Positions 7,637 through 15,169 of a DNA stretch of 64,000 nt are shown piece after piece (within the stretch, counting starts at the first letter, position 1; each line of letters starts with the position of its first letter). Source of the stretch: a virus; the IMG/VR virus record IMGVR_UViG_3300037189_015369, positions 1-64,000 of that record, one strand, 5' to 3'. The notes beneath the pieces were generated by a model that did not search any database, had not been told where the DNA came from, and was given only the letters and a program-made list of their open reading frames with translations. Position numbers and translations under genes: made by a program.

Positions 7637-8002
7637 TCAGAAACCTCCCGTCAGATTGAGTTTGATGGAACCGTCCTGCAGCGTCTCTTCGTACACCGAA
7701 TAGCCGCCCTTCTGAGCCTCGTAGATCGCCTTTTCAACCGCATACGCCTGCAGGAACTTGTCCAGCTCCGCCTGCTTGCCCCACGCGCCGTTGTAGTTGT
7801 CGTAGTTTGCGGCGCCGGTCTCGGTATTAAACACGGCCGGATACTGCCAGCCGGGAAGCTTTACAGCCATGCCGTCGGCGCTCTGACCGGCGAACAGCAC
7901 ATGGTGCCCGGTCTTGGGCGCTTCCAGCCCTAGTCGACGGCACGCCGCTTCAACGGCCGCCGCATCCTTCACTTCCGTCTTGATCTGAACGATATGAGAC
8001 AT
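7637..8002 (-). CDS. DUF1257 (Ycf35-like) protein
   Basis: The start is ATG 8002 (MSHIVQIKTEVKD), 2 bases after the stop of the gene above. MSHIVQIKT, then LEAACRRLG-type helix, the block LPGWQYPAVFNTETGAANYD and GKQAELDKFLQAYAVEKA are typical of DUF1257, known as Ycf35 in plastids. The 121-aa length fits the family. Its role is not settled; conserved linkage with DUF2997 and Ycf46-like genes suggests one functional unit. Confidence 0.88.
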   Translation of the reverse strand: MSHIVQIKTEVKDAAAVEAACRRLGLEAPKTGHHVLFAGQSADGMAVKLPGWQYPAVFNTETGAANYDNYNGAWGKQAELDKFLQAYAVEKAIYEAQKGGYSVYEETLQDGSIKLNLTGGF

Positions 8003-8004
8003 TG

Positions 8005-8325
8005 TTAGCCCCGTGTATCCTTTTTTGAAAGGTGATGTTGAAGTGCGCACATAATTGTGCTTTCAAATTGTTCGGGCGAGATGTAATCAGTGCCCGCAAA
8101 GTATTCCAATAAAGCAACCGCCGTTTTGCGGTCATATACAAACTTAAATTGCCTCGGTCCGCGCGGCGTGTCTAAATGGTATTCCGTGATGTCGTGCAAC
8201 GTCACGACTTCAGGAATGGCCAACACGTCGCTGTATTCGCGGCGCAGCCTGTCTAACGAGTCGAGCGCTGTTAAGATGCGCTCGCGATCTTCGTCTTGCA
8301 GTTTTTCTTCGTTGTATGGCGTCAT
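8005..8325 (-). CDS. hypothetical protein, 106 aa
   Basis: The ATG overlaps the upstream stop as ATGA. The protein starts with a charged helix (EEKLQDEDRERILTALDSLDRLRREY), then a strand pair (TEYHLDTPRGPRQFKFVYDR) and a helical end. I do not recognise it. It is sandwiched between the DUF1257 gene and a 102-aa gene and is in the same operon. Confidence 0.7.
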   Translation of the reverse strand: MTPYNEEKLQDEDRERILTALDSLDRLRREYSDVLAIPEVVTLHDITEYHLDTPRGPRQFKFVYDRKTAVALLEYFAGTDYISPEQFESTIMCALQHHLSKKDTRG

Positions 8326-8630
8326 CGGTACGCCACAACCTCGGCGCGTGTTTCAACCCAGACGTGCGCGCCACAAGAGAGCGGCGCGTCTGGCGAGTAG
8401 ACAACCCGCGATTCTCCGCGGACGTCTACGTTTTTTGCTGCGTATGTTTTATTACGCCACTTTATGGTGAGCGGCGGTACGCGTATGTTTTGCTTTTTAT
8501 TGTCTCGAATAATGTGCTGGTTAACGTGAATACGTTTAATTGTTCCAGCCGGCATCGTCATTTCATCGGCATCGCCCGGAAACCGGAGCGGAATGCGTGG
8601 TTCGAGCAGGCAGACATTGTCTGTCGCCAT
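8322..8630 (-). CDS. hypothetical beta-rich protein, 102 aa
   Basis: I choose ATG 8630 (MATDNVCLLEPRIPLRF) because AAAGGA stands 7 bases before it; the longer frame begins 11 codons earlier without such a site. The protein reads as successive beta strands: GTIKRIHVNQHIIRDN, PPLTIKWRNKTY, VDVRGESRVVY. No family is recognised. It follows the hairpin at 8679-8721 and may be the first gene of the AAA-module operon. Confidence 0.7.
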   Translation of the reverse strand: MATDNVCLLEPRIPLRFPGDADEMTMPAGTIKRIHVNQHIIRDNKKQNIRVPPLTIKWRNKTYAAKNVDVRGESRVVYSPDAPLSCGAHVWVETRAEVVAYR

Positions 8631-8678
8631 GGTCTGATCCTTTCGTCTGCAGAGGGCAGACAAGATAAAGATATCTAA

Positions 8679-8721
8679 CCCGCTGTGGTACCGGCCATCC
8701 GTGACCAGTACCTGCAGCGGG
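8679..8721 (-). terminator. stem-loop between the acidic-protein gene and the AAA module
   Basis: CCCGCTG (8679-8685) pairs with CAGCGGG (8715-8721) and an inner GGTAC pairs with GTACC, with a one-base bulge. It begins 13 bases after the stop at 8734. A fairly U-rich stretch follows on the minus strand. It probably ends or weakens transcription of the acidic-protein gene. Confidence 0.5.
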
Positions 8722-8733
8722 CAGATAATACGC

Positions 8734-9558
8734 TCAGCGGCTCATCATTGCGCCGAGCTGCTTGTGCGCGGTGAGAATTTCACCGGCCGTGTCGTAGCAA
8801 CCATCGCAGGCTTCCAGAAACGCTGTCGCCGCTTTGAGCTGCCCCATCGGCAACATCGTGGTCTTCGACGGCGCCGACTCGACGGCCCGATGCTTCGGAG
8901 TAACGCGAGGAGCCTCGGCCGCGCCGACGCGCTTGCCCTTTGCCGCAACGAAACTCTTTTCTTCCGATCCGGCCTTGACGCCGCGTTTGGTCGGCTTGAC
9001 GCCGGCTTTCTTGAGCAACTGGCTCACCTGAGCCGGGCTCACAACAACGCGCTTCTTGGCGAGCGCCGCCACGATATCGACACCGCGCAGCGAGTCACCA
9101 GATTCCTGACGACGCTCGATTTCCTCGCGGATGTGATCGGCGCCACTCTTCTTATCAGCCATGGCATTCACTTTCTTTTTGGTGCCGGACGTTTCTTCGG
9201 CCGACACAGTGGGATCATCATCTTTGTCGCTCTCCACAACGGAGTCGACCTCATCATCGCTTTCGTCAACTACCTCGTCGCCTTCTTCAGGTTCGTACTC
9301 AGTTTCGTCTTCGTCTTCTGTCGCGTCGCTTTCTTCAAGCTCAGCAGCTTCGACGTAGGCAGCTTCGTTATCATCTTCAAGGACCGCATCTTCTTCAAGC
9401 TCTGCATCGACGTCCAAGTCAATGTCGTCGTCTTCTTCGTTGGTCCGCATCCGTGGGGCCTTTTCTTCCTTCTTCTCTTTTGCTGGCTTGCTGGTAGATC
9501 CGGGCAGTGGTTTGCCCCACAGATTTGCGGGGCTGATCAGGTCATCAGCTTTCGCCAT
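8734..9558 (-). CDS. acidic-linker DNA-binding-like protein
   Basis: The 274-aa protein has a basic start, then about residues 38-120 a very acidic stretch (runs such as EEDDDIDLDVDAELEED). It continues with a helix pair GADHIREEIERRQESGDSLRG and VDIVAALAKKRVVVSPAQVSQLLKKAGVK, which resembles a small winged-helix-type unit where VSPAQVSQLLKKAG would be the recognition helix. A basic segment follows (KGKRVGAAEAPRV) and a helical end with CDGC. AGGAG is upstream of the ATG. I infer nucleic-acid binding, but the target is unknown. Confidence 0.75.
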   Translation of the reverse strand: MAKADDLISPANLWGKPLPGSTSKPAKEKKEEKAPRMRTNEEDDDIDLDVDAELEEDAVLEDDNEAAYVEAAELEESDATEDEDETEYEPEEGDEVVDESDDEVDSVVESDKDDDPTVSAEETSGTKKKVNAMADKKSGADHIREEIERRQESGDSLRGVDIVAALAKKRVVVSPAQVSQLLKKAGVKPTKRGVKAGSEEKSFVAAKGKRVGAAEAPRVTPKHRAVESAPSKTTMLPMGQLKAATAFLEACDGCYDTAGEILTAHKQLGAMMSR

Positions 9559-9582
9559 AACGCTCTCTCCTAGTGCGCCGCG

Positions 9583-9599
9583 GCCGAAAACACTTCGGC
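9583..9599 (-). repeat. small hairpin in the leader of the acidic-protein gene
   Basis: GCCGAA (9583-9588) and TTCGGC (9594-9599) enclose five bases. It lies 25 bases upstream of the ATG at 9558, within a 106-base gap that holds no gene. It may stabilise the 5' end of the message. Confidence 0.35.
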
Positions 9600-9664
9600 T
9601 GTCCTGCGGCTAAATGAAAAATACATCCCAGAAAACAAAAAGCAACTCAACAGCAAAAATGCCG

Positions 9665-10027
9665 TTAATTACCTGTTTTATAGGCTTCGGGAATGTTGCC
9701 GTCGGCGTCCCGAAGTTTTCCGGCGTTTAGTTCTGGCCACTTCTGGTAAGAGTGGATTGCGCCGAGCAGGTTCCAAGAAGCGTGCGCCAAATGGTTTTCT
9801 GAACGATCGCCGTTTAAAAAACTGTAGATGTGCGCGATCGCATGATTCAGCAGGTCCGAAACTGGCATTCCGTTTTCCCAGTTGTACGGACCAAATTTTT
9901 GCGCACCTTCGTGGTACGTTTCAGCTAAAGCGCGCAACGCCACCGGCGAGATCAAATCGTATCGTACGGCATCACAGTCTGCGCTTCGAACGGCGCCAGT
10001 GTCGTACTCATGTCGCGCCGCGGTCAT
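9665..10027 (-). CDS. dATP/dGTP diphosphohydrolase-like protein (DUF5664 type)
   Basis: The start is ATG 10027, with AAGG 6 bases upstream; it overlaps the upstream gene by 20 bases. The 120-aa protein reads EYDTGAVRSADCDAVRYDL, then SPVALRALAETYHEGAQKFG, NWENGMPVSDLLNHAIAHI, DRSENHLAHASWNLLGAIH. These blocks match the DUF5664 / dATP-dGTP diphosphohydrolase N-terminal family, an all-alpha MazG-like fold in which the E and D/H residues in the helices would bind metal. It may remove selected purine dNTPs. Relatives act in phage Z-DNA synthesis, but no purZ-like partner is seen here. Confidence 0.8.
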   Translation of the reverse strand: MTAARHEYDTGAVRSADCDAVRYDLISPVALRALAETYHEGAQKFGPYNWENGMPVSDLLNHAIAHIYSFLNGDRSENHLAHASWNLLGAIHSYQKWPELNAGKLRDADGNIPEAYKTGN

Positions 10028-10328
10028 GGTCAACCTTCGTGGGTTTGAATGAGAAATAAAATCTCGGCTCGTCATTGAATGCGACGGTGCCGGCCAGCGC
10101 GTCACGTTTTCGAATCACGTGCACGTACGGCGGATCAAAGTGCGACACTTCGAATTCTTCTAGCAGTTGTTCGCTGTTCCACACCTGCTCGCCATATTGT
10201 TTTTTCAATACGTCTCGTATTTCGTCTGCGCCGCGTTTGGCTAATTGATCCTGCAGCACGTGAATCAGCGTCTGCCGCGCATTATCAAGCTTGATATGCG
10301 TTGCAAAATTTTCAACCTTGTTGGGCAT
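10008..10328 (-). CDS. hypothetical protein, 106 aa
   Basis: I choose ATG 10328 (MPNKVENFATHI), which overlaps the end of the upstream gene by 17 bases; the longer frame would overlap it far more. The N-terminal half is helical (ARQTLIHVLQDQLAKRGADEIRDVLKKQYG), the second half strand-like (YVHVIRKRDALAGTVAF, RFYFSFKPT). No family is recognised. Confidence 0.65.
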   Translation of the reverse strand: MPNKVENFATHIKLDNARQTLIHVLQDQLAKRGADEIRDVLKKQYGEQVWNSEQLLEEFEVSHFDPPYVHVIRKRDALAGTVAFNDEPRFYFSFKPTKVDHDRGAT

Positions 10329-10713
10329 TTGTGGTGTCGTCTGGTGCAAGCTTGTCCAGTGCGTCTTTCTGTGTTTTGATTTGTTCGGCAACATGCGCAG
10401 CATACTGGTCAAGCATACGAATCTGGCCAACGAGATCTTTGTGCACATCGACGCTGAATAGCGACAGCCGCCTGAGCAAGCTCAGAAGACTGGATGTAAA
10501 CGGCGGTTCTTTGATGCGCAGGCTAAGAATGCCGGGAGGCGCGTTCTCGGGCTGCGAGTTCCATAACGGAACTAATGCAATCCCGTGTAGTTCAGGTACA
10601 GCAGCTAAGAGCGCGTCGCAAAATTCTTCACTGCGTTTCATAAACTCGACGTCAAATGATAATCGCGTTTGCGCGTTTTCTGGTTGCTGATCTGTTTGCT
10701 GCGGCGCATCCAT
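10312..10713 (-). CDS. hypothetical protein, 133 aa
   Basis: The start is ATG 10713 (MDAPQQTDQQPEN), 16 bases after the stop of the membrane-protein gene, with AAGGA further upstream. The first 20 residues are Gln-rich and probably disordered. The rest is helical with VHKDLVGQIRMLDQYAAHVAEQIKTQ, a likely coiled coil near the end. Role unknown. Confidence 0.65.
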   Translation of the reverse strand: MDAPQQTDQQPENAQTRLSFDVEFMKRSEEFCDALLAAVPELHGIALVPLWNSQPENAPPGILSLRIKEPPFTSSLLSLLRRLSLFSVDVHKDLVGQIRMLDQYAAHVAEQIKTQKDALDKLAPDDTTNAQQG

Positions 10714-10729
10714 GTAGTAAAAATCCTTG

Positions 10730-11077
10730 TTATTGGGTATATCTCGATTCTTTCGGGAGAAGGCCGTCAAGCACGTTCCCGAGACGCGTGGCGGCCAGAC
10801 TGTAGATCACCAGCCGGACGCACACGTCAAAAATACCGCCGATATTGTTTCCTGCCAAGAGCAGCAAAAACAGATAAAACGGCGCATGATATGACTTGCA
10901 GAACGGGCAGTTGATCAGTTCCAGTATTTTTCCGCGCAAACTGTCGTATGGGGTCACATCTTGCCACGCCTGCGCGTACGCGCGAGCTGTTTCAAAAATA
11001 GATCCCTTGTGCCAAACTTCAATAATTGCGCCTGCGGCCAGCGTGACTGCAAAAAAATCAAACAAAGTTATTGTCAT
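10730..11077 (-). CDS. small membrane protein with CPFC motif
   Basis: A 115-aa protein with a hydrophobic N-terminal segment (about 5-22), a soluble middle, CPFC at 57-60, and two further hydrophobic segments near 66-78 and 81-98. The CPFCKSYH block followed by membrane segments occurs in small phage and bacterial membrane proteins. The Cys pair could bind metal or be redox active. The ATG overlaps the stop of the next membrane gene as ATGA. Confidence 0.75.
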   Translation of the reverse strand: MTITLFDFFAVTLAAGAIIEVWHKGSIFETARAYAQAWQDVTPYDSLRGKILELINCPFCKSYHAPFYLFLLLLAGNNIGGIFDVCVRLVIYSLAATRLGNVLDGLLPKESRYTQ

Positions 11078-11256
11078 TGCCGCCTGCGTTTAGTTGATTC
11101 GGCTGTGTATCCGCCCATGAAACAGGCGCCGCTGTACACAACGCTTGCTGCAATCAGCAGACCAACTATACCAATTTCTGGAAGGGCGCATACCCCGCCA
11201 ATGAGAGCAAGTGCGGCGTATCCAGCGAATGTTGTATTTGGATCTGACCGTGCCAT
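11074..11256 (-). CDS. small two-helix membrane protein, 60 aa
   Basis: The start is ATG 11256, one base after the TAA of the gene above; the longer frame would start inside that gene. Two hydrophobic segments (about 10-26 and 28-49) are joined by a Pro-Glu turn, and the C-terminus is KRRRQ, which by the positive-inside rule suggests both ends in the cytoplasm. Size and place beside other membrane genes would suit an accessory lysis or envelope role, but nothing proves it. Confidence 0.7.
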   Translation of the reverse strand: MARSDPNTTFAGYAALALIGGVCALPEIGIVGLLIAASVVYSGACFMGGYTAESTKRRRQ

Positions 11257-11257
11257 T

Positions 11258-11482
11258 TTATGTCGCTTGGTTGTCGCCGTGCGGCCACACCTGTGTACGT
11301 GTAGTATCCGGCGCGGCAGGGTTAAACTGGTACTGGGGTAGCGGCAACGGTGCCTCAAGTTTAAGATGGTTTACGGCGTTATCGGAGATGTGCAGCTGCG
11401 GACCGGGCCCGCGGCGTGTACCTTCCGTATAGTTTTGTTTACGCTCTTGATACAGTTTTGCTGAACGTCCAACGTTGGCCAT
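11258..11482 (-). CDS. small hypothetical protein, 74 aa
   Basis: A strong TTGGAGG lies 4 bases before the ATG. The protein is Pro/Gln-rich with a basic N-terminus (RSAKLYQERKQNYTEG) and the C-terminal block PLPQYQFNPAAPD. There is no membrane segment. It heads the three-gene membrane-protein chain. Family not recognised. Confidence 0.65.
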   Translation of the reverse strand: MANVGRSAKLYQERKQNYTEGTRRGPGPQLHISDNAVNHLKLEAPLPLPQYQFNPAAPDTTRTQVWPHGDNQAT

Positions 11483-11496
11483 AAAACCTCCAATAA

Positions 11497-11537
11497 GTGA
11501 GCGACCGGGTCACCGTTTAGTATACCCAGTTGCTCAC
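11497..11537 (-). terminator. stem-loop between the 54-aa and 74-aa genes
   Basis: Outer arms GTGAGC (11497-11502) and GCTCAC (11532-11537) and seven inner base pairs, including a U-G pair on the minus strand, form a hairpin with a 13-base loop. It starts four bases after the stop at 11541. The loop contains TATACT, which could instead be a -10 element, but I see no matching -35. Confidence 0.4.
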
Positions 11538-11540
11538 CGT

Positions 11541-11705
11541 TCACTTGCGAGTAGTTTCTTTCATGGCAGCTGTGGCTACTTCACACATGTAGCCCAATAC
11601 ATTTGCCAATCCAGCGAGTCCGTAGACGAAAACACATCCCGTATATTTGAGACTGTCTTCGACCCACTGAAACTCCCACTCGTTACCCGGGTTATTGTGG
11701 TTCAT
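11541..11705 (-). CDS. small single-span membrane protein, 54 aa
   Basis: This short gene begins MNHNNPGNEWEFQWVED, has a hydrophobic segment from about residue 22 to 41 (GCVFVYGLAGLANVLGYM) and ends KETTRK. Its ATG (11703-11705) shares CATG with the terminase ATG (11704-11706) on the other strand. An AGG lies 7 bases upstream. It fits the leftward chain of small membrane proteins. Because it is short, the call rests on context and composition. Confidence 0.6.
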   Translation of the reverse strand: MNHNNPGNEWEFQWVEDSLKYTGCVFVYGLAGLANVLGYMCEVATAAMKETTRK

Positions 11706-13614
11706 GGTTAAACCTAATAAAGCAATTAAAGCGCTTGATATGCCCTCCGCGGGCGTACAAACGCTTATACAAGAATTAATCTCAATCGACCCAACGGACG
11801 TGAAAGCTGTTCACGAGCGTGCGGTTGTTTTGCAGCATCTTGCAAACAAACATGCGTTTCCGTCGCTTGAACCCATTCTTCCGTTAGTCTTAAACCTTAA
11901 TGGACGTCCGTACAGCCTACAGAACCATTTTCCGTTTGCCCCCCTATTCAGACTACTCACCCCTAAAAATCAGGTGTGGTGTACAGGGCGGCAGGTATCA
12001 AAATCGACCAGCCTAGCAGCGCACGGAGTTGTAGTTGCCAACTCTATCCCGTTTTTCAAAACGTTATTTATCACGCCGCTCTATGAGCAGATTCGGCGTT
12101 TCTCGAACAACTATGTGCGCCCGTTTATTGACCAGTCGCCGGTGAAAGCGCAGTGGAGTGGTACGTCAACTGAAAACTCTGTGTTGCAGCGTTCGTTCAA
12201 GAACAATTCAATGATGTTGTTCAGTTTTGCTTTGTTAGACGCTGACAGAATCCGCGGTGTTTCCGCGGATCGTGTGTGTATTGACGAAGTGCAGGATATG
12301 GATCCAGATCACGTACCGATCATCCAAGAGACAATGTCTTACTCGCGCTGGGGGACTAGTTATTACACGGGTACTCCAAAGACGCTCGATAACTTAATTT
12401 ACGGTTTGTATAAACGATCCTCACAGGCCGAGTGGTTCATTCCGTGTCATTCTTGTAAACACTGGAATATACCAGCGCTTGAATATGACTTAAACGCAAT
12501 GATTGGCCCATACAGCGATCACATCAGCGAGAAGTATCCGGGCACCGTATGCGCAAAATGTCAAAAGCCCGTAAGCCCACGACATGGTCGCTGGGTGCAC
12601 AGATATCCCGAACGCCGCTGGCAGTTTGCCGGGTATCACGTACCGCAGATGATTCTGCCACTTCATTTCTCCGACCCTGAAAAGTGGTCTACGCTCTTGT
12701 TGAAACGAGAAGGCTTTGGGAACATGACCCAAGCCCAGTTTTACAACGAAGTTATGGGAGAAAGTGTTGATACCGGCCAGAAGCTCATCAGCGAAACTGA
12801 TTTGAAAGCTGCGTGCGTACTAGACTGGGAAAACAAGAAAGAACCAGAACCCAAATGCTTCGCAAATCTGTCGCATTACAAACACCGCATTTTAGCGGTC
12901 GACTGGGGCGGTGGCGGAGAAGCCGGTATTAGTTTCACCGTGCTGTCTGTGCTGGGATTCCGGCCCGATGGAACAATCGATGTGCTATGGGCCAAACGGT
13001 TGCTCATTGGTGGCGACCACTTGGCTGAAGCCGTTGAATGTATGCGCTGGTCTAACTTGTTTAATTGCGATTTTGTCGCTCATGATTACACCGGTGCAGG
13101 CACGGTCCGTGAGACGGTCATGGTGCAGGCAGGGTTTAATCTTGACCGAGTACTTGCGATGCGGCTCGTCCGTTCCGCGTCGCAAGATTTGATGGTGTAT
13201 AAACCACCAACGGAAATCAATCACCGCGCACACTACAGCCTTGATAAGACGCGGTCGTTGCTGTACACGTGTCAGGCTATCAAACTAAAGCAGATCCGGT
13301 TCTTCCAGTATGACTGGTCGTCGCAGGACTCGCCGGGTTTGATATCAGATTTCTTAGCGTTGGTAGAAGAAAAAGCCGAATCCCGATTGGGCGGCGATAT
13401 TTATACCATCACTAGAAACACACTATTGACTGACGACTTTGCGCAGGCTGTCAACTTGGGGTGCGCGGCGTTGTGGCACGTAAACAACGCGTGGCCAAAC
13501 TTCGCCGAGATTGCCGGCGTTGCTCGACTAAGCGCGCGCGCCGTACAAGCCGAGACGCCGATGGACGACGACTGGGCTGACGACGCAATCGGCAACAACT
13601 ATTTTGGTTATTGA
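11704..13614 (+). CDS. terL: terminase large subunit
   Basis: The packaging motor: an ATPase plus nuclease that cuts and pumps DNA into the head. In the 636-aa reading, the adenine/Walker A region is TGRQVSKST near residue 94-102 (the usual Gly replaced by Ser, as in other terminases), Walker B is VCIDEVQD near 191-198, and the nuclease begins ILAVDWGGGG near 397 with its first Asp. Two CxxC pairs (CHSC near 248, CAKC near 283) form a zinc knuckle between the domains, as in GpA-type proteins. The ATG at 11704 lacks a good ribosome site; a TTG at 11695 or an ATG at 11740 are alternatives. It is one of three plus-strand genes. Confidence 0.95.
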   Translation: MVKPNKAIKALDMPSAGVQTLIQELISIDPTDVKAVHERAVVLQHLANKHAFPSLEPILPLVLNLNGRPYSLQNHFPFAPLFRLLTPKNQVWCTGRQVSKSTSLAAHGVVVANSIPFFKTLFITPLYEQIRRFSNNYVRPFIDQSPVKAQWSGTSTENSVLQRSFKNNSMMLFSFALLDADRIRGVSADRVCIDEVQDMDPDHVPIIQETMSYSRWGTSYYTGTPKTLDNLIYGLYKRSSQAEWFIPCHSCKHWNIPALEYDLNAMIGPYSDHISEKYPGTVCAKCQKPVSPRHGRWVHRYPERRWQFAGYHVPQMILPLHFSDPEKWSTLLLKREGFGNMTQAQFYNEVMGESVDTGQKLISETDLKAACVLDWENKKEPEPKCFANLSHYKHRILAVDWGGGGEAGISFTVLSVLGFRPDGTIDVLWAKRLLIGGDHLAEAVECMRWSNLFNCDFVAHDYTGAGTVRETVMVQAGFNLDRVLAMRLVRSASQDLMVYKPPTEINHRAHYSLDKTRSLLYTCQAIKLKQIRFFQYDWSSQDSPGLISDFLALVEEKAESRLGGDIYTITRNTLLTDDFAQAVNLGCAALWHVNNAWPNFAEIAGVARLSARAVQAETPMDDDWADDAIGNNYFGY

Positions 13615-13619
13615 CCGTT

Positions 13620-13943
13620 TTAATAGATGCGCCAACAGTATTTTTCTATCTTTTGCCGTAGCGCGGCTGAGTGCCGAATTGGAATGTCTTCAATGACATC
13701 AACTACGGCGCGCGCCGCTTTTTCAAGCGCCGCCGCAGCTTCGTCGCAATCCATTGACGACGCGTACAGCTCCCATGCGGCGCCTGTACGAGGAACAGCG
13801 GGTGATTTTCCGTCGAGGGCGGCGTCCAGTAATCTTTGAAATATTCCGTCCGGTTCTGAGTCTCGGGCGCCGTACTTGCTGTATTTTTCCTGTGTCGCCT
13901 CGAAAGCTTTGATCAGCGTATCAAGCTTTTCCAGCGGGGTCAT
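13620..13943 (-). CDS. hypothetical helical protein, 107 aa
   Basis: I choose ATG 13943 (MTPLEKLDTLIKAFEA), which overlaps the upstream gene by 23 bases; the longer frame reads into that gene. The protein is helical, with MDCDEAAAALEKAARAVVDVIED in the middle and a Trp-Arg-Ile-Tyr end. It converges with terminase, with only five bases between the two stops. No family recognised. Confidence 0.65.
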   Translation of the reverse strand: MTPLEKLDTLIKAFEATQEKYSKYGARDSEPDGIFQRLLDAALDGKSPAVPRTGAAWELYASSMDCDEAAAALEKAARAVVDVIEDIPIRHSAALRQKIEKYCWRIY

Positions 13944-14376
13944 CGTATTCGCTGACAACGTGCATACCCTTTTCAGTAACCGAGAAAGCAAAAGCATCTT
14001 TCTCGAAATCATATTCGGCGTCGAGGAGTCCTTGTTTCACGCCAGCCGCCATGACGTTCGACAGCAACCGGGCACCGAGAGCGCGGAACAAACCAAGCAT
14101 CTTTTCTTTGTACTCTTCAAACGAGTTGGCGCCGATGCCGTACATACCGTCATGCGAAACATCGCTAAGCTCTTTTACGATGTTTTCAACCTCCCAAATC
14201 TCTAAGAACTGACGCTGATGCTCTATTGCGTCAGTTACGTTTTGACCACTCACGTGAGACAGAAAATGGCCAAACACGCACAGAACGTGATCGCGTAAAC
14301 CTTCGATTGAGTTGCACACGTGGTGCTGCACGTCGTCATCGTCGTCACCGGCTTTGTTTTCAAAATCCTCAAACAT
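13921..14376 (-). CDS. hypothetical acidic helical protein, 151 aa
   Basis: The start is ATG 14376 (MFEDFENKAGDDDDD), preceded by GTGAGG 5 bases upstream. The N-terminus is acidic, then HHVCNSIEGLRDHVLCVFGHFLSH and further helices. The last 30 residues (AFAFSVTEKGMHVV) look like a beta hairpin. Function unknown. Confidence 0.65.
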   Translation of the reverse strand: MFEDFENKAGDDDDDVQHHVCNSIEGLRDHVLCVFGHFLSHVSGQNVTDAIEHQRQFLEIWEVENIVKELSDVSHDGMYGIGANSFEEYKEKMLGLFRALGARLLSNVMAAGVKQGLLDAEYDFEKDAFAFSVTEKGMHVVSEYDDPAGKA

Positions 14377-14383
14377 TTGAACC

Positions 14384-14695
14384 TCACTTGGTTTCATTGC
14401 TGAGCCGGGCACGTGCCAGCGCGGCATCATACGAGCCGCGGGCCAAAATACGATTCTCGACGGCGATGCGCAACTGGGCGAGATAATCGGCGTACTGGCT
14501 GTCACCGTGAACACCGGCCTCTGCGCTGGAGAAGCTGTGCGGCTTGCCGGTCAGCGGGTTGTCTCCAGCGCTCATGATGCGGCCGATGGCGCCAAACTTG
14601 ACATTGTGACGGTTGTCTTCCATTTCCATCTCGGTCTTGACGGCGACAGCCAACCGCTGGGCTGCTGTCTCAATTTCTTTTGCAAAATCAGCCAT
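14384..14695 (-). CDS. hypothetical protein, 103 aa
   Basis: The start is ATG 14695 (MADFAKEIETAAQRL), with AAGGAG 9 bases upstream; the longer frame begins with TTG. A helical N-terminus is followed by NVKFGAIGRIMSAGDNPLTGK and a second helical part (QYADYLAQLRIAVENRIL). It could be a small virion or packaging accessory, but the sequence does not show it. Confidence 0.65.
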   Translation of the reverse strand: MADFAKEIETAAQRLAVAVKTEMEMEDNRHNVKFGAIGRIMSAGDNPLTGKPHSFSSAEAGVHGDSQYADYLAQLRIAVENRILARGSYDAALARARLSNETK

Positions 14696-14966
14696 TATCA
14701 GTTCTCCTTGCAAGGTGGTCCCGCACCGCGGTCAAATCGCGGATAGCGGTGTCGATCATGTGCACGGCTTCTTCTCGGTCGCCGGCATCGGACATTTCAA
14801 ATATCAAAAACGCGAAGAGAGTGTCGCCACACTGGCGAATTGCGTTTTTGCTTTGGCGGTTGATGTAGTCGTGAAAGGACTCGCCAACTTCCGGCGGATC
14901 TATGCCTAGCAGATCTGAAACCGGGTATGAATCGTAAACTTCTTTTGGTATAACTGGGTTACTCAT
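14688..14966 (-). CDS. hypothetical helical protein, 92 aa
   Basis: The ATG overlaps the end of the upstream gene by 8 bases, with GGAAAGAGG directly in front. After a Pro-rich start (NPVIPKEVYDSYPVSD) the protein is one helical bundle with a final TAIRDLTAVRDHLARR helix. No family recognised. Confidence 0.65.
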   Translation of the reverse strand: MSNPVIPKEVYDSYPVSDLLGIDPPEVGESFHDYINRQSKNAIRQCGDTLFAFLIFEMSDAGDREEAVHMIDTAIRDLTAVRDHLARRTDNG

Positions 14967-15168
14967 CCTCTTTCCATCGTTGACGCTCTTTCCGGGTTGG
15001 AATGCGTTTGGGGAATTTTTCCGGGTGACACAGCTGGCATGAGGCGCGGTTACAGCCGTTGTGGGTTTTGCGGTAACGACCCGGTGCGCCGTATTCTCCG
15101 CCGTTTAGCTGGCGGGCTTCTTCCCGGCGGCGGAAGATGATGTGTTTTTCTTCGTGGTAGCGTTTCAT
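14959..15168 (-). CDS. small basic protein with CxxxxCxxCH motif
   Basis: The start is ATG 15168, one base after the upstream TAA. The 69-aa protein is Arg/Lys-rich and has CNRASCQLCH at about residues 39-48, which could bind zinc, with a nearby His. Small phage proteins with NGCNRASCQLCHP occur in several phages; a nucleic-acid-binding role is an inference. Confidence 0.65.
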   Translation of the reverse strand: MKRYHEEKHIIFRRREEARQLNGGEYGAPGRYRKTHNGCNRASCQLCHPEKFPKRIPTRKERQRWKEDE

Positions 15169-15169
15169 G

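Noticed and set aside
8701-9573. Plus-strand frame of 290 codons
   Set aside because: It mirrors the acidic Asp/Glu codons of the leftward gene, giving Phe/Val/Leu-rich false membrane segments.
11521-11526. TATACT as a promoter for the 74-aa gene
   Set aside because: It lies in the loop of a stem-loop and no -35 is found at 16-18 bases.
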